This document shows, piece after piece, positions 42,986 to 51,977 of a DNA stretch of 64,000 bases. How positions within the stretch are numbered: the stretch's first letter is position 1; each line of letters opens with the position of its first letter. Source of the DNA: Flavobacteriales bacterium (GTDB taxonomy: Bacteria; Bacteroidota; Bacteroidia; Flavobacteriales_D; Sanyastnellaceae); contig PKEB01000014.1 in NCBI GenBank assembly GCA_002863125.1, positions 1 to 64,000 of the forward strand, given 5' to 3'. A program made the translations under genes and the position numbers. A model generated the notes under the pieces. That model did not search any database, was not told where the DNA came from, and saw only the letters and a program-made list of their open reading frames with translations.

Positions 42986-44884
42986 TTACTTCGCCACAAC
43001 GAAGCGGGCCGACTGTCCGGTCTCCATTCCTTTCAACACGTATACGCCTTCAGGCAAGTGCCCAACCGTGAGGTTCAGCCCCACTGTTCCTGGCAGTCCT
43101 TCCCAAGCTTTGATCAGTTGCCCGTCCATTCCAAATAGCGCGAGGTGGTGTTCACCAGTGAAGCCCTCGAGCTGAATGGTTGATTGCGCCGGGTTGGGAT
43201 AAACCGCCGCTTTCTCCTCGGCTGCCGGTTCGTCAATTGAAACCGGATTCGGCGCAATTGCATCGCTCGGGCGCAGCATGAAAAAGTGCGTGAACGTACT
43301 CACGCCGATGTTGCCACTTGGAAAGTACGGGTAATTACTCCATGTACCGGTCATTTGTGGTGCGTCAGATTCGGGATTCGTGTCAAAATAACCAACCAAT
43401 TCTAAATCGCCATTTGCAGCATTGGATACATCCAGAATTCGCAGCCCGCTCAAGTAATTCGATTGGTACATCTTATCGCCGATTATGTACATATTGTGAT
43501 CAACAGCAGTAGTCGTTGCTTCATAAAACCCAACAATCTCCGGATTATCTAAATCCGAAATATCCATAATATACGTTCGGGTGTTAATACCGAAGTTCTC
43601 CTCATCGAGCTCATCATTGAAAAAGCAATATGTATGGTTTTCTCCCACCCATCCCTGGTGAGTGTAACCTGATTGGTTATAAGTTAACTGCGAGATGAGT
43701 TCAACGTCAGTTTTATTTTCTGCATTTACTATTGCTAAACCGTTGTATCCGTTAAAACAAATAACGATTTCCTGACCAAAATAATCTTCATCAGGACCTT
43801 GGTAAACAATAGGATGAACATCGTGAGAATAGTACTCGTCAAATCCACCCACTAAGACAGGATTGATTGGGTTCTGTATGTCCAAAATATGCAGGCCTCC
43901 ATTTAAGGTATTCGAACCAACCACATATGCAAATCCCGTCTCCTCATTGATCATTATATTGTGTGCGTTGCCGAAATTATCGTAATATGACGTGGGAGAG
44001 ATTTCGGAGGTAACATTTGTCGGTAATGAAAGTAAATCCGCTAATCGAACTATTTGTAATCCATGACCACTCGCTTCTGAAACTATGAATGCATGATCAT
44101 TAAAAACTTTGATGTCCCTGTGTGTGGCAGAGCCCGTTGCTGATTCTAGTGATGCGAAATATTTGATGTTAGTTGGCTCTGTTACATCGATGAACGAAGT
44201 TCCATTGGATCTGCCATAAATCGCAATTTCCCTTCCACTTGCAGCATCATACCACCCCCATGTGTCATTACCATTATTACCTCCACCAAGGTTTGAAAGA
44301 GACTCGACGTCAAGCAGTTCAACCTCATCACATGGGTATCCCCCGGAATTTACAAATCCTGGACTCGGACCAAGAATTACATCGTAAAAAAAGTAATAAT
44401 AATTAAATTCATTTTCGCCCTGAATATTTGTTCCTGTGATTGCGCCATAATTACCGATTTCGTAAGGGTAATTGATATCACTGTTTAAATCATCGCGCCA
44501 CAATTGCGGGTTATTTGATAAGGTTGCAAGGCCATAGTTGCCAGGATTAAGTTGCCAATTAAATTCGACAGTGCTCCATCCATCAGGAACGTCAAATACC
44601 TCGGCGACTAAAACATCTTCGCCATCTTCAGAAAGAAGAGCAAAAGTCCGTGGCCCAGATTCGTTGGCATAAACCCTTGCTGATATTAGTGTCACATTTT
44701 GATATACCTCTAGAATATTAAAATAAGCCCCATTATCATGGTATTGTCCTATTTGAATGTCAGAAAGCCCTCCCATCGCGGGCTCACCTTCTCCGCCAGA
44801 CAGCTCGCAAGGAAAAGGGGATTGAGCATAGGCTCCAGACACTAGAGCTAAGGCGACAATTTGTTGTAGAAATCTTTTCATCAT
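42986..44884 (-). CDS. Choice-of-anchor-B T9SS protein with LVIVD-type repeats; AT-rich ectodomain
   Basis: 632 residues. Signal peptide (1-20), then a first region of about 150 residues with beta-sandwich character, then a propeller-like region built from repeats such as SFIDVTEPTNIKYFASLES, GLHILDIQNPINPVLVGGF, IMDISDLDNPEIVGFYEA and LRILDVSNAANGDLELVGYF (the LVIVD/choice-of-anchor-B type). A T9SS type A sorting domain ends it (about 555-632; YPNPAQSTIQLEGF, GVYVLKGMETG). Secretion is well supported; ligand and function are not. Bases encoding the N-terminal 500 or so residues are much more AT-rich than the surroundings, while the sorting domain has normal composition. Confidence 0.85.
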   Translation of the reverse strand: MMKRFLQQIVALALVSGAYAQSPFPCELSGGEGEPAMGGLSDIQIGQYHDNGAYFNILEVYQNVTLISARVYANESGPRTFALLSEDGEDVLVAEVFDVPDGWSTVEFNWQLNPGNYGLATLSNNPQLWRDDLNSDINYPYEIGNYGAITGTNIQGENEFNYYYFFYDVILGPSPGFVNSGGYPCDEVELLDVESLSNLGGGNNGNDTWGWYDAASGREIAIYGRSNGTSFIDVTEPTNIKYFASLESATGSATHRDIKVFNDHAFIVSEASGHGLQIVRLADLLSLPTNVTSEISPTSYYDNFGNAHNIMINEETGFAYVVGSNTLNGGLHILDIQNPINPVLVGGFDEYYSHDVHPIVYQGPDEDYFGQEIVICFNGYNGLAIVNAENKTDVELISQLTYNQSGYTHQGWVGENHTYCFFNDELDEENFGINTRTYIMDISDLDNPEIVGFYEATTTAVDHNMYIIGDKMYQSNYLSGLRILDVSNAANGDLELVGYFDTNPESDAPQMTGTWSNYPYFPSGNIGVSTFTHFFMLRPSDAIAPNPVSIDEPAAEEKAAVYPNPAQSTIQLEGFTGEHHLALFGMDGQLIKAWEGLPGTVGLNLTVGHLPEGVYVLKGMETGQSARFVVAK

Positions 44885-44936
44885 TAGTTACTTACATACA
44901 AACTTGAACAAGTTGCAAGTCGAGAGGATATTTCGT

Positions 44937-47045
44937 TCAATGTGTAACGAAATCATTGTTTAAAGGAAGAAACCCGTAACTGCGGCTATAGTTCAGCATT
45001 TGGGTCGCAAAGTCATCGGGGTAGACCAGTTTAACATCTCTAATCATGCCGTCTTCCACGTACATGGCTTGCATCTCAGGGTTGATGAATCCGCCGTATG
45101 GAGCGATGCCCAAAGCTTCCGAACGGGTCAGCACCTCTTCGTGGATGGCTTGGTCTACCTTGACGCCATACCCTTCCACCAAAGCCTTTGCCACTTCGTA
45201 ATCGCCTTGTGACTTGATGCGTTGCACCTCCCGCAACAATTCTCCAAACAAGCCGCGCAGCGCCTCGTAGTCCTTAATGTCAAGGAAGGTCTTGCCGTCG
45301 CGAACGACCTTGGCAATGGCGCCGCTCTCTTGCGCGCGCTCGAAGCACCAGTGGCTGATCCACGCCCTGTTTCGCATGTGCGCTTCTTCGATGTCCGCGC
45401 CTTGTTCCAAACGGCGCAATTGGAGCATCATCCCGTTTCGGATGTAGCTGTCGTACTCGGACTTACCAGTCTCAAGGGTCTTCATCAATCCGAGTTCAAC
45501 CATCTTCTCGTCCAGCATGAAGTACAAGGCCACCAAATCCGCACGGCCTTCCTCCAAGGTGGAGCTGTACTCTTTGATCGTTTGCTTTGGCTCACCCACG
45601 CCGTCTTCCAGCTTTCCAGAAGCGTGGCCGATGACTTCGTGCATCGCGGTGTGCAACTTTCCGGCCAATGCACCGTGGCTCTCGGAACGTGCGACCTCGA
45701 CGTCATCGTGTGCAAACTCCGATAGCAACCCGCCGCCGCTCGCCTTGTCGTAGGCACTTACGATGTTGCCCAAGCTCACGGACTTTGAACCGTGAACGAC
45801 CCGGATCCAATTCGAGTTCGGCAGGTTCACCCCGATGGGCGTGCTCGGTGATGCGTCACCGGCCTCGCCGGCCACGTTCACGACGTTGTACGTGATGCCG
45901 ACCACCTCTTTTTTCTTGTGCGCGTCCATGAACGGCATGTGGTCTTCGAACCATTGCGCATTGTCCATGAGGACCTTCATGCGCTCGCTGGCGTCGAAAT
46001 CCTTGATTTGAACAATGGTTTCGTAGCTGCCGGTGTACCCCAATGGGTCGTTGTACACCTCGACAAATCCGTTGATGTAGTCCACATCGCCCTCGGTGTC
46101 TTGGACCCAGTTGATGTTGTACAGCTGCCACTTCTCGAGGTCACCCGTTTCGTAGTAGGCGATGAGGTTGCGAAGCGCAGTGGCTTGCTTGTCGTTTTCA
46201 GCGTATTGCGCCGCTTGATTCAACCAGAACACCACTTGCTCCAAGGCTTCTCCGTACAGACCTCCAACGCGGTAAGCCTGCTCTTCGATTTCACCAGCTG
46301 CGTTCTTGACCAATCGGGAATTCAAGCTGTACTCCACAGGCGTTCGGCTGCCTTCTTCCACAATGCTCGCCAAGTAGGCTTGGGCCTCCTCAGTGCTCAC
46401 GTCAGGCGCGTAAAAGTTCACAGCAGAAGCCTCCACCAAACCCTTGGTGGCATCTTGTTCCACTTTCTTCGATTCCACTGCTGGATCGAAGATGACGGCC
46501 ATCAACTCATCCGATACCTCAGCGCCAACCGCTTCGACCAGCTCAGCAAAATACGCTTGAGAAAACTCGGGCATGATCTTGGTGTTGGCATAGTGGTGGT
46601 GAATGCCGTTGGAAAACCAAATGCGCTTGAGGTAGGTCTCAAAACGGTTCCAGCCATTGGTTGACTTGTCACCTTCGAAGCCCGTGTAGATGGATTCGAG
46701 CAAGTGACGGATGCGCAAGTTGTACCGGTTGTTCTGGTCGTACATCATGTCCCGACCGCTCAGTCCCGCTTGGTTCAAGCAGTACACCAACGCCCGTTGC
46801 TTCGGGGAAAGTTGGTCCCATCCGGGCACTTGGTACCGAATCATCTTGAGGTCCGCAAATTGTTCGGTTTGCCAAACGAATCCGCTGGCATCCGGCTCAC
46901 TCGCTCCCTTTTCGGTTGCGGCGCTGGGTGCCCAGTCGTCTGAAGTTGTGCCGTCCTTGGATCCGCTGCCGTCTCCACAGCCAATCAAAGCCAAGGATGC
47001 TGCAGCGAAAACAATCGCTGTATGGGTAAATAATTTTAAGGACAT
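44937..47045 (-). CDS. Dipeptidyl-peptidase III-like (M49) zinc metallopeptidase, lipoprotein
   Basis: 702 residues, the usual DPP III size. It begins with a lipoprotein signal (AAASLALIGCGDG, Cys about residue 23). The M49 zinc site is clear: HEVIGHASGKLEDGVGEPKQ carries the HExxGH motif, and LEEGRADLVALYFM supplies the third ligand Glu and the downstream acidic residues. DPP III releases dipeptides from the N-terminus of short peptides; here the anchor places it outside the cytoplasm, unlike the cytosolic eukaryotic enzyme. It may act with the DPP IV and POT genes in peptide use, though it lies 30 kb away. It is divergent from lptF with 52 bases between. Confidence 0.9.
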   Translation of the reverse strand: MSLKLFTHTAIVFAAASLALIGCGDGSGSKDGTTSDDWAPSAATEKGASEPDASGFVWQTEQFADLKMIRYQVPGWDQLSPKQRALVYCLNQAGLSGRDMMYDQNNRYNLRIRHLLESIYTGFEGDKSTNGWNRFETYLKRIWFSNGIHHHYANTKIMPEFSQAYFAELVEAVGAEVSDELMAVIFDPAVESKKVEQDATKGLVEASAVNFYAPDVSTEEAQAYLASIVEEGSRTPVEYSLNSRLVKNAAGEIEEQAYRVGGLYGEALEQVVFWLNQAAQYAENDKQATALRNLIAYYETGDLEKWQLYNINWVQDTEGDVDYINGFVEVYNDPLGYTGSYETIVQIKDFDASERMKVLMDNAQWFEDHMPFMDAHKKKEVVGITYNVVNVAGEAGDASPSTPIGVNLPNSNWIRVVHGSKSVSLGNIVSAYDKASGGGLLSEFAHDDVEVARSESHGALAGKLHTAMHEVIGHASGKLEDGVGEPKQTIKEYSSTLEEGRADLVALYFMLDEKMVELGLMKTLETGKSEYDSYIRNGMMLQLRRLEQGADIEEAHMRNRAWISHWCFERAQESGAIAKVVRDGKTFLDIKDYEALRGLFGELLREVQRIKSQGDYEVAKALVEGYGVKVDQAIHEEVLTRSEALGIAPYGGFINPEMQAMYVEDGMIRDVKLVYPDDFATQMLNYSRSYGFLPLNNDFVTH

Positions 47046-47085
47046 GGTTGCGTTGTCTGGTTAGCGACGGCAAGTTACAGCATCC

Positions 47086-47093
47086 TATCTTTG
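47086..47093 (+). promoter_or_regulatory. -7 promoter element TATCTTTG, leaderless-type
   Basis: Exact TANNTTTG, then AAAC, then the GTG start of the LptF-like gene. Transcription would start on or next to the GTG. Confidence 0.5.
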
Positions 47094-47097
47094 AAAC

Positions 47098-48495
47098 GTG
47101 AGACGATTCGCGAGCCTCTTGTTGCGGTCATTTTTGGCACCCTTTGCCGTCACCATGCCCGTGGCGTTGTTCATTTTGGACATGCAATTCTTGTGGGTGT
47201 ACGCCGATGACTTGATTGGCAAAGGACTGGCACCCTGGGTCATCGCAGAGCTGATGATTTACGCCTCAGCACGGCTGGTGAACCTCGCCCTTCCACTGGC
47301 CATCCTCGTTGCCTCCATCATGGCCTTTGGTTCGCTGGCCGAACGCAATGAACTCACGGCCCTCAAATCAGCGGGACTTTCCGTGTTCCGCATCTTTCGG
47401 CCATTGATTGTCACCATGCTTTTGATTTCAATGGGTGCCTTTTGGTTCTCCAACGCCGCATGGCCGGTGGCCAACCTCAAGTTCAGGGCCCTGCTCTTCT
47501 CGGTTACGCAAAAGAAGCCCACGTTGAACCTCATTCCGGGCGCATTTTACAACGGCATCGAAGGGTTTGCCATTCGCGTCGAGAGCAAAGAAGAGGATGG
47601 CACCTTGAACGATGTACTCATTCACGACCACCGCGAGGGTGAGACCGGGGTATCACGTGTTATTCGTGCCGAGCAAGGCACCATGGTGCAAGATGGAAAC
47701 CGGCTCACCATCGTCTTGTCCAATGGCTTCAGCTATGAAGAAGACCTGGAGCAATCCAAACGGCGAAAGGAACGCCTCCACCCCCACATTGCCTCTTCCT
47801 TCGAAAGGCAGGAATTTGAGATTGACCTCGCCTCGTTGGATTTCAGCAAGGCCGACGAAGGCCTTTTCAAACGCGCCCACGAGATGATGACCGTGGCGCA
47901 GCTCGGCCATGCGATGGATTCCCTGCAGGGGCTCGTTGACCAACGCCTGGAAGAAGTCGAACTGTATGGAGGCCGACAAACCGTGCTTTTGCGGGATACC
48001 GTATCCGCCGTCGGGACGGTGCATGCAGCAGGGCCACTTTGGACGGCCATGTCCCCCACAGAGAGGCGCATGGCATTCGATGGTGCGCGCAGCTTGGCCC
48101 GCAACACCCGACAAGGGATTGCCAACGGCATTGAAAATGCAGATACGCGGGTTCGAGCCATGAACAGGCATGCGATTGAATGGCACCGAAAGTTCTTCTT
48201 GGCACTCAGTTGCATCTTGTTGTTTTTCATTGGTGCACCGCTCGGCGCCATCATCCGCAAAGGCGGCCTGGGAATGCCCACCGTATTGGCCATTGGCATT
48301 TTTCTCGCCTTCTACATCATTTCCATGATCGGCGAACAAATGGTCAAAGCAGGAACGGTCACGCCGGCATTTGGCATGTGGATGAGCTCGCTCGCGCTGC
48401 TCCCCTTCGCAATCTACTTCACGCGGCAGGCCATGCGCGATGCACAAGCTTTCCAGATCAACTGGCCATTTCGTTTTTTCCGGAAAAAAAAATGA
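47098..48495 (+). CDS. LptF/LptG-family lipopolysaccharide export permease
   Basis: 465 residues from a GTG start. Architecture of the YjgP/YjgQ family: three N-terminal membrane helices (RRFASLLLRSFLAPFAVTMP, then IYASARLVNLALPLAILVAS, then FRPLIVTMLLISMGAFWFSN), a large periplasmic region (about 130-360), and three C-terminal helices starting HRKFFLALSCILLFFIGAPL. It would move LPS from the inner membrane to the Lpt bridge with an LptB ATPase. The periplasmic part is longer than in E. coli LptF. The family N-terminus supports GTG at 47098. It heads an operon with two glycosyltransferases and an oxygenase. Confidence 0.9.
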   Translation: MRRFASLLLRSFLAPFAVTMPVALFILDMQFLWVYADDLIGKGLAPWVIAELMIYASARLVNLALPLAILVASIMAFGSLAERNELTALKSAGLSVFRIFRPLIVTMLLISMGAFWFSNAAWPVANLKFRALLFSVTQKKPTLNLIPGAFYNGIEGFAIRVESKEEDGTLNDVLIHDHREGETGVSRVIRAEQGTMVQDGNRLTIVLSNGFSYEEDLEQSKRRKERLHPHIASSFERQEFEIDLASLDFSKADEGLFKRAHEMMTVAQLGHAMDSLQGLVDQRLEEVELYGGRQTVLLRDTVSAVGTVHAAGPLWTAMSPTERRMAFDGARSLARNTRQGIANGIENADTRVRAMNRHAIEWHRKFFLALSCILLFFIGAPLGAIIRKGGLGMPTVLAIGIFLAFYIISMIGEQMVKAGTVTPAFGMWMSSLALLPFAIYFTRQAMRDAQAFQINWPFRFFRKKK

Positions 48496-48498
48496 GGC

Positions 48499-49695
48499 AT
48501 GCGCATTCTTCAACTCTGCCATAAACCCCCGCGTCCGAGTCAGGACGGTGGATGCAGGGCGATGGATGCCTTGACTCGGGGGCTGTTGGCCGACGGCCAC
48601 GAGGTAAAATTGCTCTCCATTGCGACGGAAAAACACCCGTGGCGGGCAGCGGATGTGGATGCCGAGTATATCCAACAGACCGGAATCGAAACGGTGCACC
48701 TCGACACCCAGGTCAACCGGGTGGATGCTTTCGCCAATTTGTTGACCGGTGACAGCTACAATATCAGCCGATTTCACGCACCCGAATTCGAACAACTACT
48801 CGTGCACGTGCTCCGGCGGCAGGTGTTCGATTTGGTCATTTTCGAGAGCTTGTTCACCGCACCATACCTGCCCCTCGTGCGGCAATATTGCGACGGCCCC
48901 CTCGTGTTGCGGGCGCACAATGTGGAGCACCGAATTTGGGAATTGATGGCCGCTGAAACGGAAGCGTTCACAAAGCGTATGTATTTGCAGCATTTAGCGG
49001 AACGCCTGAAGGCCTATGAGGTGAATGCGCTCCATGATTTTGATGCCATTGCGGCCATCTCGGCGAAGGACCGCGAAGACTTCAAGGCTTTGGGGTGCAC
49101 CTGTCCGGTGTTCACCTTGCCATTTGGCCTCGACGATTCCGAGTTGCCACCGGCCGCACCGGGTCCCATTGATCACGTTTTTCACATCGGTGCCATGGAT
49201 TGGGATCCAAATGTGCAGGGAGTTCAGTGGTTCTTGGACCAGGTGTGGCCCACCGTGCTGCGCGAGCTTCCAGAAGCACAATTGAAGCTTGCGGGACGAA
49301 AATTCAACGACCAGCTCGATGTGCAACGGACGAACACAACGGTGCTGGGCGAAGTACCGGACGCGTGGGATGTGCTCTGCGATTCGGGCATCATGGTCAT
49401 CCCTTTGCGCTCCGGAAGTGGTATGCGCATCAAAGCGATTGAAGCCATGGCGGCTGGACGTCCCGTGGTCTCCACCTCCCTGGGGATGGAGGGCATTCGC
49501 GGTCAGCACGGTACGCACTTTTTCATCGCAGACGACGCCAATTCGTTTGCCCAGCGCATCATCGACTTGCACAATAACCCCCGACAAGCACAGGAAATCG
49601 GCGAAGCAGCACGCGCTTTCATCAAAACCGAATTTTCCAATCAAGCCCTGACGCAGTCACTCATCCGCTCCATCCAACGCATCTTTGACCTGTGA
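48499..49695 (+). CDS. Glycosyltransferase, GT4-like
   Basis: 398 residues, GT-B fold. N-terminal MRILQLCHKPPRPSQDGGC is the first beta-alpha unit with the glycine-rich turn; the C-terminal nucleotide-sugar domain begins DHVFHIGAMDWDPNVQGVQW, and MVIPLRSGSGMRIKAIEAMAAGRPVVS (split: MVIPLRSGSGMRIK, AIEAMAAGRPVVS) is the donor-binding GxGxxxKxxEAMAxGxPVV pattern of family 4. It transfers a sugar from a nucleotide donor onto a surface polysaccharide or lipid; donor and acceptor are unknown. It starts 3 bases after the LptF-like gene and overlaps the next glycosyltransferase in a GTGA junction. Confidence 0.88.
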   Translation: MRILQLCHKPPRPSQDGGCRAMDALTRGLLADGHEVKLLSIATEKHPWRAADVDAEYIQQTGIETVHLDTQVNRVDAFANLLTGDSYNISRFHAPEFEQLLVHVLRRQVFDLVIFESLFTAPYLPLVRQYCDGPLVLRAHNVEHRIWELMAAETEAFTKRMYLQHLAERLKAYEVNALHDFDAIAAISAKDREDFKALGCTCPVFTLPFGLDDSELPPAAPGPIDHVFHIGAMDWDPNVQGVQWFLDQVWPTVLRELPEAQLKLAGRKFNDQLDVQRTNTTVLGEVPDAWDVLCDSGIMVIPLRSGSGMRIKAIEAMAAGRPVVSTSLGMEGIRGQHGTHFFIADDANSFAQRIIDLHNNPRQAQEIGEAARAFIKTEFSNQALTQSLIRSIQRIFDL

Positions 49696-50924
49696 AAATT
49701 CTCGTGCTCACGTCGAGGCTTCCGTGGCCACTTGACAAGGGGGATAAGCTGCGTGCTTACCACCAGATAAGGGAATTGTCCAAAACCCATGAGGTCTATT
49801 TGTTCTGCTTGACGTCTGGAAAGACAGCGCACATGCAGGCCGAATCCACACCGCTGGCCAGCATCGTCCGTGGCCTCAAAATTCACCGAATGAGCGCCGT
49901 TAAGCGTTTCAGCCGGCTTGCATTGGCGCCGCTGAGTTCTCGGCCATTCCAAGTGCACTGGTTCTACCAACGCGCAGCCCAGCGCAGCCTCAATGCGTGG
50001 GTCAACGAAATTCAGCCGGACCTCATCTACTGCCAACTGGTACGCATGGCAACCTATGTGCAGCACATGCATCACATACCCAAGGTCATTGATTACATGG
50101 ATGCGCTGAGCGCAGGCATCGCTCGCCAGTCCCGCTTGGCTCCGAGGCTCATGCGTTGGTTGTACCGGATCGAATACCGCCGACTAAGAGGCTTCGAAGC
50201 CACCGTGTTCGACTATTTTGATGGAAAGACCATCATCAGCGGGGCCGATCGAAAACTCATTCAGCACGCTGAACACCACCTCATTGAAGTGGTACCCAAC
50301 GGCATCGACACGGAATTTTTCAGCCGCAGGAGCTTGCCTGAGCACCATCGGGAAGACCGGGTTGTGTTGTTTTCCGGGAACATGAGCTATCCGCCAAACG
50401 TAGATGCCGCGAAGCAACTTGTCCAAGAAGTCCTTCCCCGCATCAAGACCCCGGGTGTGCGGGTGCTGATTGCCGGTACCGATCCGACTCCCGACGTGCG
50501 GGCCCTCGCAGGTGAGCATGTCGAAGTCACCGGTTGGATGGAGGACATCCGCAGCGCTTACGCTCGAGCGGCGTTGTTTGTCGCGCCGCTCCGAATCGGA
50601 ACCGGTCAGCAGAACAAAATCCTCGAAGCGATGGCGATGGAATTGCCGTGCATCACGACCCAGCACGTAGCCAGCGGTTTTCCGAAGATGGACTCAGCCG
50701 CACCGCTGCATGTGGCCAATTCACCCGAAGGATTGGCGCGGCATGTAGACCGATTGCTCAGCGATGAGAACGCGTCCCAGACCGTGCGGAGTTTGTCACG
50801 TCAGTGGGTTGAAAAACACTGCGACTGGAGTGCTTCGACGGAAAAACTTACCGATACATTCGTACATTCAATGTCCAACGTAACGGATTCTTCGGTATGG
50901 CCCAATCAGACCCCAGCCTCTTAG
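49692..50924 (+). CDS. Glycosyltransferase, GT4-like (second)
   Basis: 410 residues from a GTG start that overlaps the preceding stop (GTGA). N-terminal KILVLTSRLPWPLDKGDKLR and RAYHQIRELSKTHEV match the sugar transferases often found with exopolysaccharide genes; the donor domain carries VVLFSGNMSYPPNVDAA and FVAPLRIGTGQQNKILEAMA, followed by MELPCITTQ. It is similar in layout but not close in sequence to the preceding glycosyltransferase. It most likely acts on the same glycan. The 3' end overlaps the next gene by 28 bases. Confidence 0.86.
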   Translation: MKILVLTSRLPWPLDKGDKLRAYHQIRELSKTHEVYLFCLTSGKTAHMQAESTPLASIVRGLKIHRMSAVKRFSRLALAPLSSRPFQVHWFYQRAAQRSLNAWVNEIQPDLIYCQLVRMATYVQHMHHIPKVIDYMDALSAGIARQSRLAPRLMRWLYRIEYRRLRGFEATVFDYFDGKTIISGADRKLIQHAEHHLIEVVPNGIDTEFFSRRSLPEHHREDRVVLFSGNMSYPPNVDAAKQLVQEVLPRIKTPGVRVLIAGTDPTPDVRALAGEHVEVTGWMEDIRSAYARAALFVAPLRIGTGQQNKILEAMAMELPCITTQHVASGFPKMDSAAPLHVANSPEGLARHVDRLLSDENASQTVRSLSRQWVEKHCDWSASTEKLTDTFVHSMSNVTDSSVWPNQTPAS

Positions 50925-51868
50925 CAGGCATCCCCACCCTCGACATTCGTGCCTTCATCAACGGCAGCGAAGCTGAGAAAGCAGCCTTCGCCGCAGCACT
51001 CGGTGAGGCTTACGAAACCATCGGATTCGCGGCGATTCACGGCCATGGCATTTCCGACGAATTGATTGCACGGCTCTACAGCGAGTCCGAGGCGTTTTTT
51101 GCCCTGCCTGCGGAAACCAAGCGTCAATATGCCCGCCCCGAGACGAACAACCAGCGCGGATTTGTCTCCATGGGCATTGAACACGCAAAGGACAGCGAGG
51201 CAGCAGACTTGAAAGAATTCTGGCAGGTGGGACAACCCCATCCTCCGGCCAACCACGATCCTTTGCACTTTCCCAGCAACGACGATGTCAAAGAGCGCCC
51301 TGCGTTTCAGCAGACCGCCGTGGCAACGTTCGAGGCGCTCGAAGCGCTCGGACAAACCGTGCTGCGCGCCATTGCCATTCACCTCGGCGTGGATGAATTC
51401 TACTTCGATGACTGGGTTCGAGGAGGAAACTCCATCCTGCGTGCCATTCATTACCCACCCATCACGACTGAACCGGATTCGGCCGTCCGAGCCGGTCAGC
51501 ATGAGGACATCAACTTGATCACGTTGCTCGTGGGTGCATCGGCATCCGGCTTGGAAGTCCTTCGCAACGACAACACATGGATTCCCATCACGGCTCTGCC
51601 TGAACACATCGTCGTCAATGTGGGCGACATGCTCCAGCGTCTCACCAACCACCGATTGAAGTCCACCACCCACCGGGTTGTAAATCCGCCTCGCGCCGAA
51701 TGGGGTAAACCCCGGTTCTCCATGCCGTTCTTCTGCCATCCACAGCCAGACATGCGGTTGGATGCCATGGCGCACTTGGTTGAAGCGGGTGCTCGACCGG
51801 TCGATCCTCCCATCAGTGCGGGTGAGTACCTCGAACAACGGTTGCGCGAGATTGGATTGGCCAAGTAG
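50897..51868 (+). CDS. 2-oxoglutarate/Fe(II)-dependent oxygenase, isopenicillin-N-synthase-like family
   Basis: 323 residues. N-terminal DIOX_N-type region (GIPTLDIRAF, GFAAIHGHGISDELIARLY) and a C-terminal 2OG-Fe(II) domain with the iron triad: HxD in RAGQHEDINLITLLVG (about residues 200-215), distal His in KSTTHRVVNPP, and Arg in KPRFSMPFFCHP. Family members hydroxylate or cyclise small molecules; the substrate is unknown. The gene overlaps the second glycosyltransferase by 28 bases, so it is the last gene of the lptF operon and may modify a sugar or a lipid precursor, which is inference from context only. Confidence 0.85.
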   Translation: MAQSDPSLLAGIPTLDIRAFINGSEAEKAAFAAALGEAYETIGFAAIHGHGISDELIARLYSESEAFFALPAETKRQYARPETNNQRGFVSMGIEHAKDSEAADLKEFWQVGQPHPPANHDPLHFPSNDDVKERPAFQQTAVATFEALEALGQTVLRAIAIHLGVDEFYFDDWVRGGNSILRAIHYPPITTEPDSAVRAGQHEDINLITLLVGASASGLEVLRNDNTWIPITALPEHIVVNVGDMLQRLTNHRLKSTTHRVVNPPRAEWGKPRFSMPFFCHPQPDMRLDAMAHLVEAGARPVDPPISAGEYLEQRLREIGLAK

Positions 51869-51977
51869 CGCGTTTAACGCGCGTTGTGAAACCAGTTAAA
51901 GTTTCTTTAGAAAATCGCGGTGCGATTTCATCCGAGGGTCGTGTTGTTTTGGTCCTATTACCCGCAACAACCTCACG

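Noticed and set aside
47653-48795. 380-codon minus-strand frame over lptF and the first glycosyltransferase
   Set aside because: Spans two real genes in antisense and ignores their boundary; composition is that of a shadow frame.
50921-51838. 305-codon minus-strand frame over the 2OG-Fe(II) oxygenase gene
   Set aside because: The opposite frame holds all iron ligands and family motifs; this one has none.
51868-51882. GCGCGTT-T-AACGCGC inverted repeat after the oxygenase gene as a terminator
   Set aside because: Only a 1-base loop and no T run follows; it could be a binding site, but nothing supports that.
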